A stretch of 64,000 nt of DNA from Pseudomonas sp. PDM04 (GTDB lineage Bacteria > Pseudomonadota > Gammaproteobacteria > Pseudomonadales > Pseudomonadaceae): NCBI RefSeq assembly GCF_014851765.1, contig NZ_JACVAI010000001.1, positions 558,001 to 622,000 of the forward strand, written 5' to 3'. Below the pieces are notes generated by a model. The model saw only the letters and a program-made list of their open reading frames with translations, made no database searches and had not been told where the DNA came from. The stretch's first letter is position 1; each line of letters starts with the position of its first letter. The translations under genes and the position numbers were made by a program. Below are positions 54,642 to 63,444 of the stretch, piece by piece.

Positions 54642-55891
54642 CGCTTTTCGTTCCTTCTCAAACTGGCTGTGTGAAAGAGTTCCTCCAGACGATCAAACAA
54701 TCCGACCTTGGAAAAATTCTCGGTATAGAAAGCTTTACCTGCTGCACCCATCGCATCTCGCTGCGTTGGGCTCAGTTTAGCCATTACACGGACGATATCG
54801 GCCAGTGCCTGGGAGTCTCCAGAAGGACACGCCAATCCAGCTCCGGACTCACCCACTACCCGAGCCGCCTCTCCATCGATCATCGCAATAATTGGCCGTC
54901 CCGAAGCAAGGTATGCCTGAACCTTGCCTGGAATGGTCTTCTCGAAGACTTCATTCGTTTTCAACGAAACCAGTAATGCATCAGCCTTGGCGAACAAGGG
55001 TGGCATCTTCTCCAAAGAATGACGCCCGAGAAGAAACACATTACTTAAACCGCGCGCTGAAACCTCATCATGCAGCCAACCGCTGGCCCGTCCGTCCCCT
55101 ACAATGACCCAGCGCACGGGAACTTCCTCACCGACATTTTCAGCCGCTCTGAGAATCGCAGGAAAATCTTGAGCCTCGCCAATATTTCCAGCAAAAACCA
55201 CGGTGAAAACCGAGCTATCCGCCTGGATCAGATCAGACTCCTCACATGCTCCAGTCGAGAAATCGTCCTCCGCCCAACTTGGAAAATAGACCAGGCGTTC
55301 ACCGGAAATAGATTTCGTACAATACTTTCTGACGTTTTCATCGAAAGACTTCGATTGCATCAGTAAATAATCGGCACGGTTATAGATGAAAGAAACCATT
55401 CTGCCGACCAGAGAGAGTAAGCTTGGATTCTTTATAATTCCCACCGCACTGAGCGTTTCCGGCCACAAATCAAGAATCCAGATAAAAACTGGAGACTTTT
55501 TTATCCAGCCGATCATTAATGCTGGAATAGCAGCCATGATCGGGGAAACGGCATACACAAAAATCGAGTCGAATTTCTTCCCCCGCAGTTTCCAGGGACC
55601 AACGACCGAGGCACTGAGGAAAAAAGAAAGGTAGTTAAGCGCAAGTGACACACTACTGTTACCGCGAGCGAGCATCGGGACACGAACGACAGTTGCCCCC
55701 TGATAGGTCGAAAATTGTTCTGGCTCGCGCTTATACTCTTCGAACTTCTTCCCCTCAGGGTAATTCGGAAACCCTGTCAGCACCGTCACCTCATGGCCTT
55801 TTGCAACAAAACCTTCGACCAGGTTATTGATTCGCATGTTCTCCGGCCAGAAGTATTGACTGACAACCAGAATTTTCAATGGCTTACTCAT
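54638..55891 (-). CDS. wbuB: Glycosyltransferase family 4, WbuB-like L-FucNAc transferase
   Basis: This 417-residue GT-B enzyme has ILVVSQYFWPENMRINNLVE at the N-terminus and a GT4 donor site with IVGDGRASGWLHDEV near 265. FAKADALLVSLKTNEVFEKT and then IPGKVQAYLASGRPIIAMI lie near 310-345, with the conserved Glu before it. These match the WbuB subgroup that follows fnlABC in several O-antigen clusters and adds L-FucNAc. The start at 55891 fits the family. It lies 16 bp downstream of fnlC, which strengthens the assignment. Acceptor and linkage are unknown. The homologous name in P. aeruginosa O11 is, to my recollection, wbjE. Confidence 0.85.
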   Translation of the reverse strand: MSKPLKILVVSQYFWPENMRINNLVEGFVAKGHEVTVLTGFPNYPEGKKFEEYKREPEQFSTYQGATVVRVPMLARGNSSVSLALNYLSFFLSASVVGPWKLRGKKFDSIFVYAVSPIMAAIPALMIGWIKKSPVFIWILDLWPETLSAVGIIKNPSLLSLVGRMVSFIYNRADYLLMQSKSFDENVRKYCTKSISGERLVYFPSWAEDDFSTGACEESDLIQADSSVFTVVFAGNIGEAQDFPAILRAAENVGEEVPVRWVIVGDGRASGWLHDEVSARGLSNVFLLGRHSLEKMPPLFAKADALLVSLKTNEVFEKTIPGKVQAYLASGRPIIAMIDGEAARVVGESGAGLACPSGDSQALADIVRVMAKLSPTQRDAMGAAGKAFYTENFSKVGLFDRLEELFHTASLRRNEKR

Positions 55892-55907
55892 CGAATCTGT
55901 CGCTCAC

Positions 55908-57038
55908 TCAATAGCGTCGCCATACCGTACGCATTACGTAATCACGATAGCTATGGATGATACGCACCACCTTCTCCGCTACATTGGGCATGCTGTAGTC
56001 TGCAACGAGTCTCAATGTACGATCACTACCCCGGGACTGGGACTCGAGTATCTCCAAGCCTTGGACAACTCGTTCGACCTCCAATCCCACCATCATGACT
56101 GCTGCCTCTTCCATCCCTTCCGGACGCTCATGCGCTTCACGAATATTGAGGGCTGGAAAGTTCAGAATCGAAGATTCTTCGTTGATCGTACCGCTGTCAG
56201 ACAAAACCGCTTTAGATGAGAGCTGCAGCTTGTTGTAATCCTTGAAACCCAACGGCTTTAAAAGCTTTACGTTTTTATGAAACTCAATACCCAAGGCATC
56301 AACACGTTTTTGCGTGCGTGGATGAGTGGAAACAATAATAGGCAACCCATAGTCAGCAGCCACGGTATTTAGCACATCAACCAGTTTTAGGAAGTTCTTG
56401 TCAGAATCGATATTTTCTTCGCGGTGCGCACTGACCACAAAAAACTGGCCAGCTTCGAGTCCGAGGCGAGTGAGAACGTCTGACGTTTCAATACCTTCAA
56501 GATAGTGATGGAGCACCTCAAACATCGGGCTGCCGGTCTTGATCACCATATCGGGCGACAAACCCTCTCTTAACAGATAGTCGCGTGCAATACTGCTGTA
56601 GGTGAGGTTGATGTCGGCGGTATGATCAACAATTCTCCGATTGATCTCTTCGGGAACTCGCATATCAAAACAGCGATTACCAGCCTCCATATGGAAAGTT
56701 GGAATTTTACGGCGTTTGGCAGGAATGACGGCCATGCAGCTGTTTGTGTCCCCAAGCACCAGTAACGCTTCCGGCTCTTCCTCGGCCAATACACGATCCA
56801 CTGCAATGATTACATTACCGATGGTCTCAGCGCCCGTCTGACCTGCAGCATTCAGAAAATGATCCGGCTTGCGGATGCCTAGGTCCTGAAAAAAAATCTC
56901 ATTCAATTCATAGTCATAATTTTGCCCTGTATGAACCAATACATGGTCACAAACCTGGTCCAATTTTGAAATGACGCGAGACAAGCGAATAATTTCAGGG
57001 CGCGTACCCACTACAGTCAATACTTTTAATTTTTTCAT
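55908..57038 (-). CDS. fnlC: UDP-N-acetyl-L-talosamine/L-fucosamine 2-epimerase
   Basis: This 376-residue member of the UDP-GlcNAc 2-epimerase family starts [18 protein letters not shown] and has [36 protein letters not shown] and [13 protein letters not shown], all catalytic-region signatures. In fnlA-fnlB-fnlC (wbjB-wbjC-wbjD) it carries out the last step, C2 epimerisation giving UDP-N-acetyl-L-fucosamine. The specific assignment rests on its position after fnlB; alone it would be called WecB-like. It is separated by 103 bp from fnlB, a slightly wider gap than elsewhere in the operon, with nothing recognisable inside. Confidence 0.92.
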   Translation of the reverse strand: MKKLKVLTVVGTRPEIIRLSRVISKLDQVCDHVLVHTGQNYDYELNEIFFQDLGIRKPDHFLNAAGQTGAETIGNVIIAVDRVLAEEEPEALLVLGDTNSCMAVIPAKRRKIPTFHMEAGNRCFDMRVPEEINRRIVDHTADINLTYSSIARDYLLREGLSPDMVIKTGSPMFEVLHHYLEGIETSDVLTRLGLEAGQFFVVSAHREENIDSDKNFLKLVDVLNTVAADYGLPIIVSTHPRTQKRVDALGIEFHKNVKLLKPLGFKDYNKLQLSSKAVLSDSGTINEESSILNFPALNIREAHERPEGMEEAAVMMVGLEVERVVQGLEILESQSRGSDRTLRLVADYSMPNVAEKVVRIIHSYRDYVMRTVWRRY

Positions 57039-57141
57039 GATTACGCTCTATTCAACTGCAGCCAAATCTGGAAAATCCAAGAAATCTGTATCTCGACAAA
57101 AAACTTGGTAACGATGAGCCATGGCATAGCGCCTGTAGCCG

Positions 57142-58260
57142 TTACGCCTCGACTCCAACGGCCTGCGCATAGGTATCAGGATGGATGCGGTCAAATATTT
57201 CATTGGCCCATAACATGACAATCAACTCTTCATCTCCGATATTTGTAATATCGTGGGTCCACCCTGGGACTGTTTCAACGATTGTTGGTTTTTCACCTTC
57301 GGCAACCAACTCGAAAAACTCGTTAGACGTAATGTGACGAAAGCGGAAACACGCTTTGCCTTTAATAACGAGAAACTTCTCAGTCTTTGAATGATGGTAG
57401 TGTCCACCACGGGTTACACCCGGATGAGCCGTAAAATAAGAAAATTGGCCGCTATCACGCGTCTTAAGCATTTCAACAAAGACCCCTCTCGAGTCTTCGT
57501 GTTTTGGCACTTGATAGGTGAACTGATCGGGGGCGAGGTAACTTACATATGTTGAGTACAATGCACGAACCAACCCTTCTCCTACAGGCTGGGTCACCAA
57601 ATCCACCCGACTTCTTGAAAAGGCCTGTAGTTGATCAGCCAAAGCCCCGACATTGATGCGATAGCACGGCTGAACTTCAACTAATGCATCATCGGAAATT
57701 TGTTGATCCATCGCCATAATAAATCTGGCAATCACATCATCAATATAAACGAGACTGATCAACGCATCGGGATCATTAATTTTAATCGGCAGGCCATTAA
57801 TGATATTGTAGCAAAAAGTTGCCACCGCCGAGTTGTAATCAGGTCGCGCCCACTTCCCAAATACATTTGGTAAACGAAACAGATAGACTTTCGAACCATG
57901 CTCACTTTTCAGCTCAAGTAAAGCCTGCTCTGCACGCTTTTTACTCACCCCATATGGGTTATCCAGTAGTGCTTGAATGGAGGAAGTATAAAGTACCGGA
58001 ACGGGTCTTCCGCACCCTTTAATTGCTTCACAAAGCACCTGAGTCAGATCCGTATTTCCAGTTTTGAACTCGCTCTCAACCTGAGGACGATTGACACCCG
58101 CCAAATGAAAGATGAAATCGACTTCAGAGACAAGCTGTGGCAGCCGGGCAATATCATCGCCCCTGTTAAAAGTTAAAACTTCGACATCTTTTCGTTCGTG
58201 TAAATGCGCTACGAGATTTTTCCCAACAAAGCCGCTTGCCCCGGTGATCAAGACCTTCAT
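57142..58260 (-). CDS. fnlB: UDP-2-acetamido-2,6-dideoxy-hexulose 3-epimerase/4-reductase
   Basis: This 372-residue protein has an N-terminal SDR domain (KVLITGASGFVGKNLVAHL; YGVSKKRAEQALL near 124) fused to a C-terminal cupin-like domain from about 270 onward (GGHYHHSKTEKFLVIKGKA). This bipartite architecture is distinctive for FnlB/WbjC, the second enzyme of UDP-L-FucNAc synthesis, which performs epimerisation and NADPH-dependent reduction. It lies 6 bp downstream of fnlA. Both catalytic regions look intact. The assignment is firm because of architecture plus neighbours. Confidence 0.94.
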   Translation of the reverse strand: MKVLITGASGFVGKNLVAHLHERKDVEVLTFNRGDDIARLPQLVSEVDFIFHLAGVNRPQVESEFKTGNTDLTQVLCEAIKGCGRPVPVLYTSSIQALLDNPYGVSKKRAEQALLELKSEHGSKVYLFRLPNVFGKWARPDYNSAVATFCYNIINGLPIKINDPDALISLVYIDDVIARFIMAMDQQISDDALVEVQPCYRINVGALADQLQAFSRSRVDLVTQPVGEGLVRALYSTYVSYLAPDQFTYQVPKHEDSRGVFVEMLKTRDSGQFSYFTAHPGVTRGGHYHHSKTEKFLVIKGKACFRFRHITSNEFFELVAEGEKPTIVETVPGWTHDITNIGDEELIVMLWANEIFDRIHPDTYAQAVGVEA

Positions 58261-58266
58261 CTCAAC

Positions 58267-59301
58267 TCACTCCTCAGGTACGGCGTGCTCACCACGCTTG
58301 ATAGCTTGCATAAATTCAAGTTTAAGTAATAAAGTCTGCATCCCCTGAACATCCAATCGCTGAGTATTATGCGAATTATAATCCTCAGTACGAGAAATTT
58401 TTTCCTCGCCCTCGTCAACAAATTTTGAGTAGTTCAGATCACGTAAATCAGGTGGGACACGATAATAATCACCTTTGTCTTCAGCGCAGGCCATTTCCTC
58501 TCTGCTGAGAAGAGCTTCATACAATTTTTCGCCATGACGAGTTCCGATCACCTGGATCGGATGATCGGGCTTTCCAAGCATCTGGATCAACGCTGTTGCC
58601 AGTGTATCGACTGTTGCGGCAGGCGCTTTCTGAACAAAAAGATCACCATTCTTACCATGTTCAAAAGCATAGAGTACAAGGTCAACCGCGTCGGAGAGCG
58701 TCATCATGAAACGGGTCATATTCGGATCGGTCAGCGTCAAAGCCCTGTCGTTGCGAATCTGTTCTATAAACAGCGGAATTACTGACCCGCGTGATGCCAT
58801 GACATTGCCATAACGGGTTCCACAGATAATCGTCTTCTGCTCGTCGACGTTACGGGATTTCGCGATCATTACCTTTTCCATCATTGCCTTGGAAATGCCC
58901 ATGGCATTGATCGGGTAGACCGCCTTGTCCGTGCTCAGACAAACAACACGCTTAACCAGATTCTGAATGGCTGCCTCAAGCACATTTTCAGTGCCGATGA
59001 CATTCGTTTTAACGGCCTCCATCGGGTGAAACTCACATGAAGGCACCTGCTTTAATGCAGCCGCGTGGAAAATGTAGTCAACTCCGCGGGTCGCGTTCAA
59101 AATACTCTGATAGTCACGCACATCACCGATATAGAACTTCAGCTTGGAGTTGGAGTACTGCTTACGCATGTCATCCTGCTTCTTCTCGTCACGACTGAAG
59201 ATACGGATTTCAGCGATGTCACTGTCCAGAAAGCGCTTAAGAACTGCGTTCCCGAAAGAGCCAGTACCGCCAGTGATGAGGAGCGTTTTTCCGCCGAACA
59301 T
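58267..59301 (-). CDS. fnlA: UDP-GlcNAc 4,6-dehydratase/5-epimerase
   Basis: This 344-residue short membrane-free relative of WbpM starts the L-FucNAc path from UDP-GlcNAc. Nucleotide-binding KTLLITGGTGSFGNAVLKRF is at residues 5-24. The catalytic region CLSTDKAVYPINAMGISKAM has the Met/Lys pair. CEFHPMEAVKTNVIGT precedes it. Its lack of membrane helices and its placement upstream of fnlB separate it from WbpM and match FnlA/WbjB. It lies 34 bp downstream of hisF2. Confidence 0.94.
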   Translation of the reverse strand: MFGGKTLLITGGTGSFGNAVLKRFLDSDIAEIRIFSRDEKKQDDMRKQYSNSKLKFYIGDVRDYQSILNATRGVDYIFHAAALKQVPSCEFHPMEAVKTNVIGTENVLEAAIQNLVKRVVCLSTDKAVYPINAMGISKAMMEKVMIAKSRNVDEQKTIICGTRYGNVMASRGSVIPLFIEQIRNDRALTLTDPNMTRFMMTLSDAVDLVLYAFEHGKNGDLFVQKAPAATVDTLATALIQMLGKPDHPIQVIGTRHGEKLYEALLSREEMACAEDKGDYYRVPPDLRDLNYSKFVDEGEEKISRTEDYNSHNTQRLDVQGMQTLLLKLEFMQAIKRGEHAVPEE

Positions 59302-59335
59302 AATAGACCCTAGAGTAATGCGCGTAATACGATGA

Positions 59336-60121
59336 TTATTTTGCAGATCGCAGCGCTGAGTGAATCAGCTCATCCTTTTGTGACGTATCAGGGTAGCTGA
59401 TCAAAACCGCCCTGTAAGTCCCCTTGAACACAAAAAGGCTACCGGCCGCTACTCCAACGACGCCGCAAGCTTCGATGACCTTTCCAATATCGGTTAACGA
59501 ACCGGCTCCACCCAATATGGTGATAGGAATGCGTACGCTCTGACGCAGTTTAAGCGCCAGTGAAATATCGTAGCCTTTCATTCGACCATCGTTATCGATG
59601 GAATTGATGACAATTTCCCCAGCGCCAAGCTTTTCGACCTCAGCCGCGACCTCGAAGACGTCACGTTTGGAGTTACGCGTCCCGTTGCGGGTCCAAACAT
59701 CATAATGGCGTGTCAAAAGCCGCTGCTTTACGTCAAGCACGACAACGACACTCTGCCTGCCGATCTCTCTGGCAATCTCGGAAATGAGGTTGGGGTTATC
59801 GATGGCTGCAGAGCTGATCGCAACCTTTTCAACTCCAAGCGAAATGATCTTCTGCGCCTGTTCTGCGGTACGTATTCCACCGCCATAACACAGTGGCATG
59901 CGGCACTCGGAAGCCAAATGGGCGATGCGCCGGTAATCCGGTTCACGACCTTGAACCGTCGCATCAATGTCTAGAACGATAAGTTCATCGGCTTCCTTTT
60001 CATTGAAAATCTTCACCGCATTGATCGGATCCCCAACGTACTTCGGTTCCTTGAAACGAACGGTTTTCACCAATCCACCGTCCTGGATCAAAAGACAGGG
60101 AATGATTCTTGGCCTCAACAT
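59336..60121 (-). CDS. hisF2: HisF-like cyclase subunit of the acetamidino pathway
   Basis: This 261-residue (beta/alpha)8 barrel resembles HisF: RIIPCLLIQDGGLVKTVRF, DELIVLDIDATVQGREPDY, GGGIRTAEQAQKIISLGVEK and INSIDNDGRMKGYD. The catalytic Asp11 of histidine-pathway HisF (in CLDV) is Leu11 here, which argues against PRFAR cyclisation. The Asp of VVLDVK (Asp130 equivalent) remains. With HisH2 it probably supplies ammonia to the neighbouring amidotransferase, as proposed for WbpG-HisH2-HisF2 in P. aeruginosa. The ATG at 60121 lies one base beyond the hisH2 stop; the longer frame to 60136 overlaps hisH2. Confidence 0.9.
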   Translation of the reverse strand: MLRPRIIPCLLIQDGGLVKTVRFKEPKYVGDPINAVKIFNEKEADELIVLDIDATVQGREPDYRRIAHLASECRMPLCYGGGIRTAEQAQKIISLGVEKVAISSAAIDNPNLISEIAREIGRQSVVVVLDVKQRLLTRHYDVWTRNGTRNSKRDVFEVAAEVEKLGAGEIVINSIDNDGRMKGYDISLALKLRQSVRIPITILGGAGSLTDIGKVIEACGVVGVAAGSLFVFKGTYRAVLISYPDTSQKDELIHSALRSAK

Positions 60122-60122
60122 T

Positions 60123-60737
60123 TCACAACTCCGCAAAATTCTTCAGAAGCGCCACGCCATAATGGTGACTCTTCTCCGGGTGGAACTGTACGCCAAAGAC
60201 GTTCCCTATCGACACCGCGCAGCTAAAGTCCAAGCCGTAGGAAGCCGTAGCGGCGACGCTTTCCTGTTGATCGCATTCAAAATAGTAAGAATGGAGGAAA
60301 TAGAACCGCGGGTTGTCTTCGAATCCTCTGAACAGGGGGCAGCCCGGTACGGGTAAAACGTCGTTCCATCCCATGTGAGGCAGCGGCAGATCAACAAGAT
60401 TCGCGGTGGCGGTAAAGCTGCGAACGCGCCCTGGAATCCACCCCAAACCAGGCAACTCACCTTCGTCGCTGGACCCTGCGAGCATCTGCATCCCCACGCA
60501 GATACCGATAACCGGGACGCCTTTATTGAGAACCAGATCATCCAGTGTCTGACGCATTCCAGAATCGTTGAGCCGTTGCATTGCATGATCGAAAGCACCG
60601 ACACCGGGCAAAATCAGCTTGGTCGCGCCTCTTAATCCTTCAATATCCTTGGCGACTGATACTGGAATATGCAAACGCTTATAGACATTCACGAAGGCTT
60701 GGATATTGCCTAAACCATAATCAATAATCGTGATCAT
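60123..60737 (-). CDS. hisH2: HisH-like glutamine amidotransferase subunit
   Basis: This 204-residue class I glutaminase has the nucleophile Cys80 in [11 protein letters not shown] and His186/Glu188 in [10 protein letters not shown], so the triad is complete. It should release ammonia from glutamine and pass it to HisF2 and then to the N-acetyl sugar amidotransferase. The start at 60737 overlaps the amidotransferase stop by four bases (ATGA). Its location in a polysaccharide operon, without other his genes, excludes a role in the main histidine operon. Confidence 0.93.
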   Translation of the reverse strand: MITIIDYGLGNIQAFVNVYKRLHIPVSVAKDIEGLRGATKLILPGVGAFDHAMQRLNDSGMRQTLDDLVLNKGVPVIGICVGMQMLAGSSDEGELPGLGWIPGRVRSFTATANLVDLPLPHMGWNDVLPVPGCPLFRGFEDNPRFYFLHSYYFECDQQESVAATASYGLDFSCAVSIGNVFGVQFHPEKSHHYGVALLKNFAEL

Positions 60738-61873
60738 CTGAACAGCCTTCTCTCCAGCCCGAGAGCGCTCATCACCCGGGAGCCGATTCCGATCATGAAG
60801 CGCTTATTCTTATAGTCCAGGCATTTTTTGTTAGGGCCTTCAAAGATCGCTTGTAACTCTTGAACGGTCAAATCGAGCTTATTTGCCACGTATTCGAATT
60901 CCGACTTAAGAAACTGCTCATCCAGCTCCGGTTTTGCAATGCGTTCAAGTGCCGCCTCACGCGTCATCTGCCCAGTCATGATCAAACTGGAGAAATGCGC
61001 TCTTCGCTTTTCGTAGCCAAACTTTCTTGGCATCCAGTAATCTTCGTAAAAGCGAGTAAATCTGGATTCGTGATGTTTATGTTGGAACTTCTTCCACCCG
61101 AAGAGCCTGCTCAGTGTCTCCTCCGCTTCAGCCTTCACATAAGGAACCAGATTCAAAGGTTTTACAACCTGCATACCCAGCACATAGCGGTAATACAGCT
61201 TGTAAGAAAGTATATCTACAATTGGAAAACTTTTTAACTGCCTCGTTCCAAAATTCGAATGAATATCCTTGATCAACATTTTATCAATTCCCGGATACCC
61301 CCCCCACTCTTCGGGCTCTCGGCAGCATTCTGTGGAATAGTTTCCGCCGGTCAAAACGTATTTAATCTTATGCGCTTTGGCGAACTTATAAAGAGCAGAA
61401 AAAAAAGCGGTATCTTGAGGCAGATCTTGATCCGACACTTGAGATTTCAAAAAAGCGACCTGAAGGTCTTTCATTTCCTCCCAATTGATAACCTCGGTAT
61501 ACAGATCCAACCCCAACCCATCGACCAACTTCTCGATATTGCCAACCGCCTGATCTGTATTCCAACCAGCATCAACGTGAAAAAGCAGTGGCCGCAACCC
61601 CATCTTTTCCTTGGCGATATAACTAACATAAGAGCTGTCAAGGCCACCACTCAAGCCAATAATACAATCGAACTCACGACCTTTACCATCCGCTTTGATT
61701 TTATCGGCCATTTTCATGAGTTCGCTCTCGCCACGTTGGTCTACGTGCCAATTAGGAGCAATAACCGTTTCAAAATTTTGACAATAATCGCAGCGTCCAC
61801 GTTCGTCGAAACTTACATTAGGATCGGAAGTATCCATAATGCAACTGCTGCATATTCTATAATTTTTACTCAT
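60734..61873 (-). CDS. lfnA: N-acetyl sugar amidotransferase, WbuX/LfnA-type
   Basis: This 379-residue enzyme of the WbpG/WbuX/LfnA family converts an N-acetyl group of a sugar to an acetamidino group. An N-terminal four-Cys cluster (CSSC at 8-11, CDYC at 28-31) probably binds zinc. The PP-loop SGGLDS at 75-80 activates the substrate with ATP. In P. aeruginosa O12 LfnA and in E. coli O145 WbuX, this enzyme makes 2-acetamidino-L-fucose (L-FucNAm). Here it sits upstream of fnlABC, which makes UDP-L-FucNAc, so the same product is likely. The ATG at 61873 has GGATGGG upstream; 61885 is an alternative. A WbpG function on ManNAc3NAcA is less likely because none of those synthesis genes is visible. 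Confidence 0.85.
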   Translation of the reverse strand: MSKNYRICSSCIMDTSDPNVSFDERGRCDYCQNFETVIAPNWHVDQRGESELMKMADKIKADGKGREFDCIIGLSGGLDSSYVSYIAKEKMGLRPLLFHVDAGWNTDQAVGNIEKLVDGLGLDLYTEVINWEEMKDLQVAFLKSQVSDQDLPQDTAFFSALYKFAKAHKIKYVLTGGNYSTECCREPEEWGGYPGIDKMLIKDIHSNFGTRQLKSFPIVDILSYKLYYRYVLGMQVVKPLNLVPYVKAEAEETLSRLFGWKKFQHKHHESRFTRFYEDYWMPRKFGYEKRRAHFSSLIMTGQMTREAALERIAKPELDEQFLKSEFEYVANKLDLTVQELQAIFEGPNKKCLDYKNKRFMIGIGSRVMSALGLERRLFR

Positions 61874-61915
61874 GAATAAACCCATCCAATAAAACGAATC
61901 CCATCGTGCGACCGA

Positions 61916-63139
61916 TCATGGATGATCACATTTCGCATCATGCAGATCCGAATAAACTTTCAAAACCTTGCTGGCATTTTTTTCCGGATTGAAGTTGCTT
62001 TCTGCAAGCTTTTTTGCATTCTCTCCCATGCGACTTATTTCCGAACGGTTCTGGGAGAAATAACTGATTGCGTCTGCCAACTTCACCGGATTTTTGGGGG
62101 GAACTGCTATACCCGTTTCATAATCCAGCAAGGTGTCGGGGCGAGGTTGACTGACTGCGGCGATGCATGGCACCCCCGAGAATGCCGCTTCAAAAACAGG
62201 TCTGCCGGGTGCATCGAAATGAGACGGAAAACAAAGGACATCGATCCTTTCATATACGCTATGAATATCGATTGTAGGTCCAAACATATGAAAAATTTTC
62301 TGGAGAGAGTACTGGGAAATAAGTGATTGAAGCTCCGCTTCCACATCCTGAGCGAAACCTGCCTTCTTAATTAACCAAGACTTCAGCCCGCCGCCCGTAC
62401 GCGTGGAGCCACCAATAATCACGAACTGAACTTTTTCACCCCGCTCGATGACCACCCTTGCAGCCTCGAGCAAGTCAAATAGACCTTTTGAATGGTGCAA
62501 GTTTCCGACAAAACCTATTTTTATCGAATCATTTGGAAGTTGATCCAGCCTGGAAATCACATGCTCATCGCGAACGTTAGCGCTTGAAGGCGTGAATGAG
62601 TTTTGAATCACTGTCACGTCGAAATCAGATGGTAATGTGGAACGCACATTTTCATCGATAGCAATGATTTTATTTACACGAATATTGAGTTTTTTGAAAA
62701 GCCATTGACAGCGCACCGACTTTGCATCAGCCCAGGTAAGTGACCGCACATGAACAATCACTGGGACCCTGAACAACAGTCGAGCCAGCAGCAGGGGGAA
62801 TATTTCCGTCAATTCATTTACGTGAATGAGGTCAATGTCTTTCCAGCGACGCCGTGCCTGTACCAAGGAGAAAATAGTGAACGGCAGGTAGGAAAATTCC
62901 CTCAAGAGAATCAGCCACCGGCTACCCCGATAGTGGCCATACAAGGTGTTATCGAAGCGAGTCAAGCCGACGGTTGCTATATGGTCTTTCGCCACTTTTC
63001 GATAAAAATTCAAGGCAGTGCCACGGACACATACAAAATATGGCTCGACGCCGCGAGTAGACAGCGTCCTTACAAGCTCAAAAAGGCTTCTGGAAGCCCC
63101 ACCAAATGGCCCTACTCCGTCAATGTAAAGAACCTTCAT
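61916..63139 (-). CDS. Glycosyltransferase family 4
   Basis: This 407-residue GT-B enzyme has an N-terminal VLYIDGVGPFGGASRSLFEL acceptor-domain loop. A C-terminal donor domain carries KIGFVGNLHHSKGLFDLLEA near 225 and VLCFPSHFDAPGRPVFEAAF with SGVPCIA near 315-340, where the Glu of the GT4 E-x7-E site lies. The frame is open further to 63355, but that 72-residue extension lacks GT4 character and a better start. The ATG at 63139 gives the usual length and has AGG directly upstream. It is the first complete gene of the operon in this window. Donor and acceptor are unknown. Confidence 0.82.
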   Translation of the reverse strand: MKVLYIDGVGPFGGASRSLFELVRTLSTRGVEPYFVCVRGTALNFYRKVAKDHIATVGLTRFDNTLYGHYRGSRWLILLREFSYLPFTIFSLVQARRRWKDIDLIHVNELTEIFPLLLARLLFRVPVIVHVRSLTWADAKSVRCQWLFKKLNIRVNKIIAIDENVRSTLPSDFDVTVIQNSFTPSSANVRDEHVISRLDQLPNDSIKIGFVGNLHHSKGLFDLLEAARVVIERGEKVQFVIIGGSTRTGGGLKSWLIKKAGFAQDVEAELQSLISQYSLQKIFHMFGPTIDIHSVYERIDVLCFPSHFDAPGRPVFEAAFSGVPCIAAVSQPRPDTLLDYETGIAVPPKNPVKLADAISYFSQNRSEISRMGENAKKLAESNFNPEKNASKVLKVYSDLHDAKCDHP

Positions 63140-63444
63140 CCTGAAAAACTCTGCGCCGACTTTAGAAAAAAACCTGGAAACAACATATCGTCCTCGGCTC
63201 AACCAGTTTGACAAGCATATTTGATCTGCGTTACTAGCGGCCTGCAGGAACCATTCTCTTGCCTGTGGACTTACACTGTAAAATGTCAGGCGATGTACAT
63301 CGAGCGACAGGATACCTGAAACAGCACAGCTTTCGTAGGCGCCGGAGGTATCCATCCATGCTGCTGTCGACGGCTAACGTGGCCATCACACCAAAGCCTC
63401 CGGCACTGCCCGAGCGAATTGACCCTTTCCCGCCCGTTATGCTC
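63140..63444. other. Gap of 305 bp with open but non-coding-looking frame
   Basis: It separates the truncated membrane-protein gene from the GT4 gene. The GT4 frame stays open for 216 bases into it, but no ribosome site or family similarity supports translation. It might contain a gene relic or an internal promoter. No repeat was recognised. Confidence 0.4.

Noticed and set aside
59336..60737. hisF and hisH as part of histidine biosynthesis
   Set aside because: They sit within O-antigen genes beside an N-acetyl sugar amidotransferase, no other his gene is present, and HisF lacks Asp11.
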